Origin: CAZGLR01 sp964526635 | GTDB taxonomy: Bacteria > Zixibacteria > MSB-5A5 > GN15 > JAAZOE01 | Length of the DNA: 44,913 bases | Direction: 5' to 3' | Assembly: GCA_964526635.1 (NCBI GenBank) | Contig: CAZGLR010000011.1 | Location: forward strand, 1-44,913 | Made by a program: the position numbers and the translations under genes | The notes under the pieces: generated by a model | Told to the model about the DNA's origin: nothing | The model's database searches: none | What the model saw: the letters and a program-made list of their open reading frames with translations, nothing else | Shown here: in pieces, positions 8,938 through 17,179 of the stretch | How the letters are laid out: the number at the start of each line of letters is the position of its first letter | Position numbering within the stretch: position 1 is the stretch's first letter

Positions 8938-9323
8938 AGTGACCGCCCCGGCGCCTGCAAATCGAGATCAAGAAAATAACCGTAGGGCGTCTGGTATACT
9001 TCATACTCCGATGCTTTCAATCGTGTCTCGGCGCTGTCAAATACCTGCTTGGCCATTTCCTCGGGAGCTTTGCTTTCGGAAAGATGCGCGAAAGAATGTA
9101 ATACGATCGTGCGCGAGTCATTTTTTCGCGCAGCCCATTTCAAATTCTTGATAAGTTTGGTTTCGATCGATGCGATCTGCTCCACATCGGCTTCTTCAAA
9201 CTGGATAAAGCCGACGAGCGCATCGGTGATCTCTTTCGACTCAGTGTAATCGGGAACACTGTCCAACGTCTTGGTCGCGGTCGTGTAGGCAAACCGCGAA
9301 CAGAATATCATCAATAATTTCAC
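8913..9323 (-). CDS. Free-standing archaeal-type threonyl-tRNA synthetase editing domain
   Basis: A 136-residue protein starting at a GTG codon (9321-9323), 12 nt after the stop of the outer-membrane protein gene on the same strand. The whole length matches my memory of the N-terminal editing domain of archaeal ThrRS (D-aminoacyl-tRNA deacylase-like fold): opening MKLLMIFCSRFAY, then ALVGFIQFEEAD, IVLHSFAHLSESKAPEEMA and YEVYQTPYGYFLDLDLQAPG. In archaea this module hydrolyses Ser-tRNA(Thr); no catalytic synthetase core is attached here. It may proofread in trans. The last seven or so codons (ARIFKSF and the stop) lie inside the repeat element, so the natural 3' end may have been replaced by, or have given rise to, the repeat. 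Confidence 0.82.
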   Translation of the reverse strand: MKLLMIFCSRFAYTTATKTLDSVPDYTESKEITDALVGFIQFEEADVEQIASIETKLIKNLKWAARKNDSRTIVLHSFAHLSESKAPEEMAKQVFDSAETRLKASEYEVYQTPYGYFLDLDLQAPGRSLARIFKSF

Positions 9324-9335
9324 AACGCCGTTAAC

Positions 9336-10019
9336 TTACAGAATTCGCAGCCCCAGTTCAACCGCAAAACCGGTATCGCGCAAATCACGGTTATATAAAA
9401 CCCTGGTTACCCCTTGCTGATAACGGGCATTGATTGAAAACATACCGACATTTACCCCGGCCCCGGCAATAACCCCCATTTCGAAAGCATGCGAATCAAG
9501 CTCGAACAAAATGTCCTTTTCGTACACACTGCTGAAATGGGTCGATGTCGAGATTGCGATGCCTATGCGCGGCCCGGCAAAAACATATGGCTGCACTCCG
9601 GAACCGACGTCGCCAAACGTGTACTGCACCAGTACCGGAACATCGATATAGGTCAGATCAAAGGGGATATCCTCGAAGAAACTGGTTTCGGTTATTGTGC
9701 TGTCCCAGGGTACCTGTGTAGTGTCGATCTCAATTAACATCTCGACAAACTCGGCATTCTGTTCGATTGCTCCCCGGGTTGTGATCAGCAACTCGGGTCT
9801 GATCGAGAAGTTTTTTCCCACGGGGATGATCATCCAATAGCCGCCGCCGAACTGCATGCCGGCGTTGTAGATATCGTCATCATCATTGGTGAAATTCGAT
9901 GATCCCACTCCAAACTTAAATCCGAAGGAAATATCGCGATCAATCTCCTGCGCCTGCAAAACAGGGGAGAGAAGGCCGAAAATCAGGCCGCAAACCAAAA
10001 AAAGTAGATTTTTTTTCAT
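9336..10019 (-). CDS. Outer-membrane beta-barrel protein (PorT/OmpA-like small barrel)
   Basis: A 227-residue protein; I prefer ATG 10019 over a TTG seven codons upstream. Signal peptide MKKNLLFLVCGLIFGLLSPV ends at a VLQAQ site. The mature part has an opening strand SFGFKFGVGSSNF, then repeated amphipathic strands (FSIRPELLITTRGA, FDLTYIDVPVLVQYTF, VQPYVFAGPRIGIAI, FSINARYQQGVTRVLY) and the final strand FAVELGLRIL. This is the pattern of 8-stranded outer-membrane beta-barrel domain proteins common in FCB bacteria. The role (porin, structural or assembly) cannot be told from sequence. It is the first gene of a two-gene minus-strand unit with the ThrRS editing domain. Confidence 0.82.
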   Translation of the reverse strand: MKKNLLFLVCGLIFGLLSPVLQAQEIDRDISFGFKFGVGSSNFTNDDDDIYNAGMQFGGGYWMIIPVGKNFSIRPELLITTRGAIEQNAEFVEMLIEIDTTQVPWDSTITETSFFEDIPFDLTYIDVPVLVQYTFGDVGSGVQPYVFAGPRIGIAISTSTHFSSVYEKDILFELDSHAFEMGVIAGAGVNVGMFSINARYQQGVTRVLYNRDLRDTGFAVELGLRIL

Positions 10020-10190
10020 GATACAACCAGTACGTTCCAAAGCCCGAAAATGTTTCGCTTTCCGTGAACTCGCCTCTAATATTAGATATGATAATAAGAT
10101 AGAGCATTAAATCCAAGTGCAAATACTACCGTGTTTCCCAATGAACCCCTTTTGGCCCACATTTTTGTGAAAAATATCACATTATATGGC

Positions 10191-10218
10191 TTGACAAGCT
10201 GTCTCTTGTGTATAATAT
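10191..10218 (+). promoter_or_regulatory. Probable sigma-70 promoter of the fur-feo operon
   Basis: TTGACA at 10191-10196, with TAATAT at 10213-10218 (spacing 16) overlapping a TATAAT at 10211-10216 (spacing 14). It lies just upstream of, and partly within, the Fur-box-like palindrome. Confidence 0.65.
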
Positions 10219-10238
10219 TGAAATTGATTTTCAATTTC
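10217..10238 (+). promoter_or_regulatory. Fur-box-like operator
   Basis: Two overlapping 19-bp palindromes: ATTGAAA-TTGAT-TTTCAAT (10217-10235) and GAAATTGA-TTT-TCAATTTC (10220-10238), both perfect. The composition and the staggered overlap match known Fur boxes. It covers the -10 region and sits 13 bases before the start codon of the Fur-family gene, so binding would block transcription. This suggests iron-dependent autorepression of the operon. Confidence 0.78.
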
Positions 10239-10251
10239 GACCGAGGCGCTT

Positions 10252-10698
10252 ATGCCGTTGAACGAACAAAGACGACTCTTTGGTGAATACATACGGGCCA
10301 TGGGACTCAAAACCACGACCCAGCGCGATCTTATTCTCAACGCCTTTCTCACCACCAACAAGCATTTGTCAATCGACGAGATCTACCGGATGGTTAATAA
10401 AAACAGTTCACATACCGTCGGCTACGCCACCGTGCACCGCACCATGAAACTGATCACTGATTGCGGACTGGCCCGGGAAGTGAAGTTTGACGATGGTATC
10501 TCGCGTTTCGAGCCGCTTTACGGCCGTCAGCATCATCATCATCTGGTTTGCACCGAATGCCGCCAGGTTATCGAATTTGAAAGTCCTGAAATGGACCGTC
10601 GCGAAAAAGAGATCGTTGAGAAATACGGCTTCGAGCACCATTTTCATCGATTTGAGATTTTCGGGCTTTGTCCGAAATGCCGGAAACGGCCACATTGA
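10252..10698 (+). CDS. fur: Fur-family ferric uptake regulator
   Basis: A 148-residue metal-dependent repressor. The N-terminal winged helix (about 12-90) has the family pattern TTQRDLILNAFLTTNKHLS and YATVHRTMKLITDCGLA. The dimerisation domain carries the metal ligands: the RQHHHHLVCTECRQV segment (His cluster plus CxxC), later histidines in FEHHFHRFEIFG, and the second structural zinc pair CPKC near the C-terminus. It is the first gene of an iron-uptake operon (feoA and feoB follow) preceded by a Fur-box-like palindrome. It therefore very likely senses Fe(II) rather than Zn, Mn or peroxide, although sequence alone does not exclude Zur or PerR. Confidence 0.92.
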   Translation: MPLNEQRRLFGEYIRAMGLKTTTQRDLILNAFLTTNKHLSIDEIYRMVNKNSSHTVGYATVHRTMKLITDCGLAREVKFDDGISRFEPLYGRQHHHHLVCTECRQVIEFESPEMDRREKEIVEKYGFEHHFHRFEIFGLCPKCRKRPH

Positions 10699-10719
10699 CA
10701 TCATAGTGGGAGATGCCGA

Positions 10720-11004
10720 ATGCACCTCTGGCGCAGACAGCGTGGACTGATACATAATGCCGAGACAACCGACTGCCAGACACTCAGCGTGGCTCAGGTC
10801 GGTAAAACATACATTTTGGTCGGCTTCACCGGCGGTGACTGCCTCCAAGAGAAAATAACCTCGATGGGCTTGAATTCAGGAGCGCAACTCAGGATCATTG
10901 CCAATTCCGGGCATGGTCCGGTTGGACTGGAAGTCCGCCAAACCCGGCTCGGTATCGGACGCGGTATGGCCCAGAAGATTATGGTTGAAGAAGTTGCGGC
11001 TTGA
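10720..11004 (+). CDS. feoA: FeoA, ferrous iron transport accessory protein
   Basis: A 94-residue protein with an SH3-like FeoA domain: the strand pattern YILVGFTGGDCLQEKITSMGL, GAQLRIIANSGHGPVGLEV and RLGIGRGMAQKIMV is typical. GGGAGA lies about 8 nt before the ATG. It lies 21 bp after fur and immediately before feoB, whose start overlaps its end. FeoA is thought to bind FeoB's G domain and modulate ferrous iron transport. The N-terminal extension of about 20 residues is longer than in many homologues. Confidence 0.92.
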   Translation: MHLWRRQRGLIHNAETTDCQTLSVAQVGKTYILVGFTGGDCLQEKITSMGLNSGAQLRIIANSGHGPVGLEVRQTRLGIGRGMAQKIMVEEVAA

Positions 11005-13153
11005 AAAATCAACTCTCTCCATAGCCCTGGCTGGTAATCCCAACTCGGGGAAGACTACCCTGTTCAACAATCTGACCGGCGCCAATCAGCATGTCGGCAA
11101 CTATCCCGGCGTCACTGTTGAACACAAAGAGGGGTTCTTCAATTTTAAAGGGCACAAAATACGCCTGGTCGATCTGCCCGGGACATACTCACTGACCGCC
11201 CATTCGCTTGAAGAAATCGTTGCGCGGAATTACATCATCAACGACAAACCCGATGCCGTCATTAATGTCGTCGATGCCTCCAACATCGAACGCAATCTTT
11301 ACCTTACCACTCAGCTTCTGGAACTGGGCACGCCGGTCGTTATTGCCCTGAATATGAGCGACATGGCCCGCAACCGCGGTCTGGATATCAATGCCGAACT
11401 GCTGTCGCGCCTGATGGGCGTACCTGTCGTCGCCACCATCGGCCCCAAAAAACAGGGTATGGATGCTGTTCTCGACGCTGTCCTCACCCTGGTCAACAAT
11501 CCCCGGGGTTACCGGCCCGCCCGGGTCAACTATGGCAAAGAATTCGAGCAGGAACTTGATCGTCTGACGACGATTCTCTGTGAAAATGATGTCTCCGAAA
11601 ACGGTTATCAACCTCGCTGGCTGGCGTTGAAACTTATTGAAAACGATCCTGAAATACGGCGCAAGGTGTCCCGCCACGAGACCGGCGACAGATTTCTGTC
11701 AACCGCCGAAGCCAGTCGTAAACGGATCGAGACGCTTTTTGCCGATACCACGACTTCGGTCGTTTCCGATCAGCGTTATGGCTTTATCAGCGGGGCATGC
11801 AGCGAAGCGGTGACATTGACCGGTCATAAACGGCACGATATTTCCGATACTATCGACCTGCTCTTAATTCATCCGGTGTTGGGACTGCCGATCTTTGCCG
11901 GGTTGATGTGGTTGATGTTTAATATTACTTTCGCTCTGGGCGAATATCCTATGGCCTGGATCGAATACAGTATTGGCGCCCTGGCCAACGGCCTCGATTC
12001 GCTTTTGCCTGATGGCCTTTTGCAGTCACTCCTGGTCGACGGCGTCATCGGCGGTGTCGGCGGTGTCCTATCATTTCTGCCGAATATCATGCTCCTGTTT
12101 CTGGCGATTGCCATCCTCGAAGACACCGGCTATATGGCCCGCGCCGCATTTGTCATGGATCGCATCATGCACCGCATTGGCCTGCATGGCAAGTCCTTTA
12201 TCCCCATGCTTATCGGCTTCGGCTGCAGCGTTCCGGCCTATATGAGCAGCCGTATTCTCGAAGACCGTACCGACCGCCTGGTCACCATGCATGTCACTAC
12301 CTTCATGAGTTGTGGAGCCCGCCTGCCGGTCTATATCCTTGTCTGTGGCGCCTTCTGGCCGAGCAACGCCGGCAATGTTGTTTTTTCGATTTATGCCCTT
12401 GGTGTTTTAATTGCCATCGGCATGGTCAAGCTGCTTCGCTCCACCCGCTTCCGCGGGATGTCGGCACCCTTTATCATGGAATTACCGCCGTATCGCGTCC
12501 CCACGCCGCGCAGCCTGCTGATTCATATGTGGGAACGGGCCTGGTTGTATATCCGTAAAGCCGGCACGGTCATTCTGGCGTTTTCAGTCGTCATGTGGTT
12601 TCTGATGACTTTCCCGCAGCGAAGCGAGTTCACCCAGGATTACAGCGGTATGATCAGTGCTGTCGAACAAAACATGGCCGAGGGCATTGTGCCGATCGAC
12701 GAGGGCGAAGAACGGATTCATTATTACCGCAATCTGCAGCAGATGGAAGAGATGGAATACAGTTTTGCCGGACGCATCGGCCGCTCCATGGAACCCGCCC
12801 TGAATCCGCTCGGATTCGATTGGCGTTTGGGTGTGGCCATACTTTCCGGCTTCGCCGCCAAGGAAATTGTCGTATCAACTATGGGTACGATTTATGGCGT
12901 CGGTGAAGTCGATGAGCATTCCGGTTCCCTGCGCCATAAACTGGCTCAGGATCCGGCCTATACCAAGCTGATTGCCTACGCCTTTCTGGTCTTTATTCTG
13001 CTGTATATGCCGTGCATGGCCGCCATGGCGGTATTTTTAAGAGAGACCGGGTCGTGGGGCGAGGCCGCCTTTCAAGTATTTTATACCACCGGCCTGGCTT
13101 ATTTGATGGCGCTGGGGGTTTACCAGGTCGGCAGGCTGCTGGGATTGGGATAA
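10994..13153 (+). CDS. feoB: FeoB, ferrous iron transporter with N-terminal GTPase domain
   Basis: About 719 residues. No ATG stands near the conserved N-terminus; a frame from ATG 10898 would overlap feoA by more than 100 bp. I therefore place the start at TTG 10994 (TTG 10985 is equally possible), overlapping the end of feoA. The GTPase domain has G1 GNPNSGKTTLF, G2 in GVTVEHKEG, G3 DLPG and G4 NMSD. The membrane part has two Gate-type blocks with GYMARAAFVMDRIMHRIGL, the pore motif GCSVPAYMSSR and SCGARLPVY, and a late FAAKEIVVSTMGTIYGVGE. It imports Fe(II) at the inner membrane under anoxic or reducing conditions. Full length and intact. Confidence 0.93.
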   Translation: MRLEKSTLSIALAGNPNSGKTTLFNNLTGANQHVGNYPGVTVEHKEGFFNFKGHKIRLVDLPGTYSLTAHSLEEIVARNYIINDKPDAVINVVDASNIERNLYLTTQLLELGTPVVIALNMSDMARNRGLDINAELLSRLMGVPVVATIGPKKQGMDAVLDAVLTLVNNPRGYRPARVNYGKEFEQELDRLTTILCENDVSENGYQPRWLALKLIENDPEIRRKVSRHETGDRFLSTAEASRKRIETLFADTTTSVVSDQRYGFISGACSEAVTLTGHKRHDISDTIDLLLIHPVLGLPIFAGLMWLMFNITFALGEYPMAWIEYSIGALANGLDSLLPDGLLQSLLVDGVIGGVGGVLSFLPNIMLLFLAIAILEDTGYMARAAFVMDRIMHRIGLHGKSFIPMLIGFGCSVPAYMSSRILEDRTDRLVTMHVTTFMSCGARLPVYILVCGAFWPSNAGNVVFSIYALGVLIAIGMVKLLRSTRFRGMSAPFIMELPPYRVPTPRSLLIHMWERAWLYIRKAGTVILAFSVVMWFLMTFPQRSEFTQDYSGMISAVEQNMAEGIVPIDEGEERIHYYRNLQQMEEMEYSFAGRIGRSMEPALNPLGFDWRLGVAILSGFAAKEIVVSTMGTIYGVGEVDEHSGSLRHKLAQDPAYTKLIAYAFLVFILLYMPCMAAMAVFLRETGSWGEAAFQVFYTTGLAYLMALGVYQVGRLLGLG

Positions 13154-13159
13154 GAAATT

Positions 13160-13354
13160 ATGGGAATTATTGAATATATCATAGTTGGTGCGATAGTCCT
13201 CTGGGCACTCTGGTATGCCTGGAAGCATCTGTATCATGAGGCGCAGGGGAAAGGCTGTAAAAACTGTTCGTGCAGTACTGCCGGCCCGCGACTTCAGGAC
13301 CCTGCGGAAAATAAAAAGAAAGAAGATCTGAAAAAGCAGCGCTTCGAGGTATGA
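13160..13354 (+). CDS. FeoB-associated Cys-rich membrane protein
   Basis: A 64-residue protein with one N-terminal membrane segment (MGIIEYIIVGAIVLWALWYA). A short cytosolic tail follows, with a GCKNCSC cysteine cluster and a charged C-terminus. It starts 6 bp after the feoB stop. Size, single TM and CxxC-type cluster match the small FeoB-associated (FeoC-replacing) proteins found behind feoB in many bacteria. The cysteines may bind iron or a cluster, but this is not shown. It ends 5 bp from the convergent pil operon. Confidence 0.88.
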   Translation: MGIIEYIIVGAIVLWALWYAWKHLYHEAQGKGCKNCSCSTAGPRLQDPAENKKKEDLKKQRFEV

Positions 13355-13359
13355 TCCAC

Positions 13360-15486
13360 TTAGAGCAACTGGCCCGATTTTACCCGTTCATCCAGCAGAC
13401 GGCAGCCCTCCATGAGAATAGACTCATTGGGCAGTTGATTATTCGGTTCGGGCAGGTCTTCAGGATTGACCGGTTCAATTGTCCAGGTGCCATCGGTCCA
13501 CGTTAGCCCTTCGTACACAGCTTCGGGTCCGCTGCGATGCTCCAGTTCGGCGAAACTGATCGCTCCCGCACATAAATACAGAATCAGCGATGGCGCCTTT
13601 TCGGTGTTGGGCGTAACAGTAATGCGTACTGTCTTACGACCCGGTCCCAGTGCTTGCAGCAGATCGATCAAATTCATGTCGGCCAGCCGTCCCCGTGCCC
13701 CGGAGCTGCCGTCGGTACGACCGCTGGCGGCGTTGAGGCGGTTCTGCAGTTTCCTGATTTTGGTAACCAGTATATCGAGATTATCATCATGCGCCATAAT
13801 ATCTTCGATACCCCGTTCGAGCTGACGGGTCAATTTGGAGATTTCGGTGTTTTCGACCAGCAGGAACGTCGGCGTTTCCTCGAAATTGATACCCTCGTTT
13901 TCGATCTCGCCGATAAAAGCCTCGACCTGATCGAAGCCTTCCACCAGTGATAGAATCATAATATCCGGTTGACTTCGCTTGTACAACTCCAGCAGTGATG
14001 CCTTGGAGGTATGCGTGATAATACGGAAACCGACATTGGTCAGGCGCATCTCCAGCGGATGTGTCAATGCCGCCGACTTGCCGTAGATCATAATCTGCCC
14101 GGCGACTCCGCGTGTCCGCAGATCGAGGATTTCTTTCTGAACCAATTCCACAAAGGCATCGACAACATCAGCGAGGAACAATTTCCCGGTCAGATCATGC
14201 AGTTTCTTTTTGATTGCGTCGAATTTATCCAGCGACAACCGATCATTGTGCGGCATATTATCGCAAAACAGATCGGCAATTGTGAGTATATTTCCGCCCA
14301 GGACTTCCAGCGACAGGGTATCCTGCTGATCATGGGTTAAATCGCTGTACATTTTTTTCAGAATACTGATGACTGGTTGCGAATACCCAAGCGACGATAA
14401 TAGCTTGATAGTCAGGTGAATCCGTCCCCGGGTATCGGTTGTCTCATCGGTACCGTAATAGTACCGCGACAGATCATGTACATATCCGGCGGTTATGATC
14501 AGCATACGATCCGAGGCCGGCAAATTAAGCTTGCGGCATAATTTCTCGGCATATTGCCCGACCTGGGCGCTGTGATTCGATTCCAGATGCGCCAGCGAGG
14601 CCAGAAGCGAGGTAAACAGTTCCAGGTTCTCCTGCAACTGCTGATGCGATTCTTTTACCAGGGAGTTGGCCAGTACCAGCGATGAGACCGATTTGAAAAT
14701 GCGGACAGTCGTAGAGGGCGAGATGTGCCGGACATAATCCCGCAAATGAGCATGATCGGTAATCATGCCGTCACGAATCAATATGGTAGTGATACAGCCG
14801 GTATTTAAGCGTGAATACGCTGTTTCCAGCGAATCGAGAATTTCGGCCTTGATATTATCCCGTTCGAGGATCGACTGCAGCAGCTGCGAAGAATAGGTTT
14901 CATCCGTGACAATCAGCATGTTGGTGGTTCGCAACTGACTGGTCTGATCGGTTTCACCGTTGATAATCCGAATCTTCTCGGTTGCGGTAGCCGTATCCGG
15001 AATTTCCAGCAGCAGGCTGTCTTCCAGGGTGACATCCTGTTTGAGGTAATGGCGGGCAATGCTGGTATTGAGCGCGATTTCGGCCGCCACATACAGGTTG
15101 ACTGTCTTGCCCCGGGTGACGAATTTCAATTCGTTGATCATGTTCTGATCGTTGGGATTCTCGCAGGCGACTTTCAGGATATCGTTTTCGGTATCATAAT
15201 CGAAGGGGATAACTTTGCGGGCCAGCGCCACTTTTTTGGGGATCATCTTGGTCAGAATATCCGGGATCTCCAGGTTGGACAGCACCACGCCCTCGCAGCC
15301 GAACTGAATGCTCAGTGCTTTGACCAGCCCGGCCTCGTCGATATACCGGTGATAGAGCAGTTGAGAACCGAATTTTCCGCCGTGGGCTTTCTGGCGCAGC
15401 AGGGCTTCCCGGACCTGTTCTTCGGAAACCAACCCCTCGCGGATGAGGATTTCATCGAGTCGCAGTTGTTGTGATTCGTTGCTCAT
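13360..15486 (-). CDS. Multi-domain MshEN / HD-like / receiver-like / DUF4388 protein linked to pilT
   Basis: A 708-residue cytosolic protein translated directly after pilT (TAAATG junction). Residues about 8-150 form a GspE/MshEN N-terminal domain with the repeated pattern RLDEILIREGLVSEEQVREA and KFGSQLL, similar to the c-di-GMP-binding form. Residues about 188-290 resemble a degenerate receiver (MLIVTDETYSSQLL). About 295-455 is an HD/HD-GYP-like helical domain keeping NHSAQV and GYVHDLSRYYYG (H337-D338) but lacking the GYP triad. About 463-585 is a second receiver-like domain (DIMILSLVEGFDQ) and about 595-700 a DUF4388/PatA-type N-terminal-like domain (GRLADMNLIDLLQAL). It is probably a regulator of pilus retraction; the HD and receiver domains may be pseudo-enzymes. 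Confidence 0.78.
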   Translation of the reverse strand: MSNESQQLRLDEILIREGLVSEEQVREALLRQKAHGGKFGSQLLYHRYIDEAGLVKALSIQFGCEGVVLSNLEIPDILTKMIPKKVALARKVIPFDYDTENDILKVACENPNDQNMINELKFVTRGKTVNLYVAAEIALNTSIARHYLKQDVTLEDSLLLEIPDTATATEKIRIINGETDQTSQLRTTNMLIVTDETYSSQLLQSILERDNIKAEILDSLETAYSRLNTGCITTILIRDGMITDHAHLRDYVRHISPSTTVRIFKSVSSLVLANSLVKESHQQLQENLELFTSLLASLAHLESNHSAQVGQYAEKLCRKLNLPASDRMLIITAGYVHDLSRYYYGTDETTDTRGRIHLTIKLLSSLGYSQPVISILKKMYSDLTHDQQDTLSLEVLGGNILTIADLFCDNMPHNDRLSLDKFDAIKKKLHDLTGKLFLADVVDAFVELVQKEILDLRTRGVAGQIMIYGKSAALTHPLEMRLTNVGFRIITHTSKASLLELYKRSQPDIMILSLVEGFDQVEAFIGEIENEGINFEETPTFLLVENTEISKLTRQLERGIEDIMAHDDNLDILVTKIRKLQNRLNAASGRTDGSSGARGRLADMNLIDLLQALGPGRKTVRITVTPNTEKAPSLILYLCAGAISFAELEHRSGPEAVYEGLTWTDGTWTIEPVNPEDLPEPNNQLPNESILMEGCRLLDERVKSGQLL

Positions 15487-16569
15487 TTATGCCGGTGCCT
15501 TGTCCAGTTCTTTCTGAATTGCCATCTCCAGAAACGGCTTGGGATCATGAGCCGTTCGAATTGCCTCCTGAATATCAATCTGACCGCTTTCGGCCAGCGC
15601 CTTGAGATGATTATCGAACAGCCGCATCCCCTGCTTGCGCCCGGTTTGTATGGCCGTCGGAATCTGATGTGTTTTCGCCTCGCGAATCATGGCGGCAATC
15701 GATGACGAGTTCAGCAGGAGCTCGTATGCCGCCATCCGCCCCAGACCATCGCGACGGGCCAAAAGCTGCTGCGAGACTATCCCGACCAGCGAATCGGCCA
15801 GCATGATCCTGATCTGCTGCTGTTGATCCGGCGGGAAAACATCGATAATTCGATCAATCGTCGAGGCGGCGCTGGTCGTATGCAGCGTCCCCAGCACCAA
15901 AAGCCCCATCTCGGAGGCCGTGACCGCCAGCGAAATTGTCTCCAGATCACGCATTTCGCCGACCAGGATAACATCCGGATCCTCGCGCAGGGACGCCCGC
16001 AGGGCGGCCGCAAATGATTTCGTGTGCAGGCCGATCTGACGCTGCGATATCAGTGAATTCTTGATCTGATGAACATACTCGATAGGATCTTCAAGGCTGA
16101 TAATATGCCGCGAAAAATTGGTGTTGATATGATCCACCATCGCCGCCAGCGTCGTCGTCTTTCCCGAATTGGTCGGACCGGTCACCAGCACCAGGCCGGA
16201 TTTACTTTCGGCCAGGCGAATTGTTGTCTCGCAAAATCCCAGCGACTCAATATCCTGAATCTGATCCGGGATAATCCGAACCGCCACCGCGATGCCGTGC
16301 TGGGTCCGGTAAACATTCAGGCGAAACCGTGCCACCTCTTCGACACTGTATGCGCAATCAAGCTCGCCATCGGCCTCAAAACGGCGTATTTGCGAATCGG
16401 ATAAAATGGCATAAACAAGTTGCCGTATTTCATCGTCCGACAAATAGCGATGGCGGGTTTTCTCCAGCCGGCCGCCAACCCGGATCATCGGGACCGACCC
16501 CGCAGTCAGATGTAAATCAGTGGCGTTGGCTGACTTGACTATGGTCAACAATTCATCTATTCGAGCCAT
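15487..16569 (-). CDS. pilT: PilT-family type IV pilus retraction ATPase
   Basis: A 360-residue hexameric ATPase. The N-terminal PAS-like domain opens with ATDLHLTAG as in PilT/PilU. The C-terminal RecA-like domain has Walker A GPTNSGKTTT (about 131-140), Asp box SLEDPIEYVH (about 158-167), Walker B EDPDVILVGEMRD (about 196-208) and His box GTLHTTSA (about 227-234). The conserved FPPDQQ and AYELL motifs follow. PilT depolymerises the pilin at the cytoplasmic base of the pilus and drives twitching. No other pil genes are in the window. Whether it is PilT or PilU cannot be settled; the start near 16569 is preceded only by a weak ribosome-binding site. Confidence 0.93.
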   Translation of the reverse strand: MARIDELLTIVKSANATDLHLTAGSVPMIRVGGRLEKTRHRYLSDDEIRQLVYAILSDSQIRRFEADGELDCAYSVEEVARFRLNVYRTQHGIAVAVRIIPDQIQDIESLGFCETTIRLAESKSGLVLVTGPTNSGKTTTLAAMVDHINTNFSRHIISLEDPIEYVHQIKNSLISQRQIGLHTKSFAAALRASLREDPDVILVGEMRDLETISLAVTASEMGLLVLGTLHTTSAASTIDRIIDVFPPDQQQQIRIMLADSLVGIVSQQLLARRDGLGRMAAYELLLNSSSIAAMIREAKTHQIPTAIQTGRKQGMRLFDNHLKALAESGQIDIQEAIRTAHDPKPFLEMAIQKELDKAPA

Positions 16570-17179
16570 AACCCCAACGGTATCCTATACTTCAGGTATA
16601 TGCGCCGCCTTTGTATTGTTATCGGTACTTCAGGCCGTAACTTGATAAATGGTGATATCTCACGAAAAGATGAAGGAAATTGCACATGTTGCAAAATTGG
16701 ATGCATCGTTTTTTCCGAATTAGGCACAACTTTGACCATTTTCAGCCGTAAATCAAGGAAATTAATGGGCATATGCTTTGCGGTACGCTATAACGACGGC
16801 CCCGCTGTAGTCTTTATTACCGCGGCGCCGCCGATTGTACTTGACATAAAACATAAGGGCGGTTATATTATTTGTTGCGGTCAGGTCCAGTCAGTACCGA
16901 AACATATGTATGCGAGTCCTCACCATTTTCTCGCTCACAAGCCGCCTGCCAAAATTACCACCGGACCTGATTTCAGGGTTGGTCATATCTCGATTGCCGA
17001 TAAACGCCGCTTCGGGACAGACCACCTGAAATACGGGAGTGACAGTGCTATTTTTCCACCGCCGACAAATGGGACGTGACGGCGCGGGTACCGGTCCATC
17101 GGGCCAGGACACGTGCCCTCTAAAATATGGATTGCCTCAGGCATTCATAATGACTGAATAAAGCAAGACGGAGGAACCT
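16570..17179. other. 600-bp region: divergent leader with a sigma-70 promoter for the downstream secreted protein
   Basis: Apart from the promoter at 16841-16869 I see no gene. An open frame of 159 codons (16600-17079, plus) has no family features, poor codon texture and overlaps the promoter, so I treat it as chance. Within the transcribed leader, TCAGGTCC (16881-16888) is perfectly complementary to GGACCTGA (16973-16980), so a long-range stem is possible. Confidence 0.5.
16841..16869 (+). promoter_or_regulatory. Sigma-70 promoter upstream of the thrombospondin-3/dockerin protein
   Basis: Perfect -35 TTGACA (16841-16846), 17-bp spacer, -10 TATATT (16864-16869). A start near 16876 would give a 5' leader of about 300 nt before the ATG at 17180. 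Confidence 0.65.

Noticed and set aside
10898..10993. ATG start of feoB at 10898
   Set aside because: It would overlap feoA by over 100 bp and add residues not found in FeoB; the G1 motif begins shortly after 11020.
16600..17079. 159-codon open frame on the plus strand upstream of the thrombospondin-3 protein
   Set aside because: No family features, Cys-rich low-quality composition, and it overlaps the convincing promoter of the next gene.
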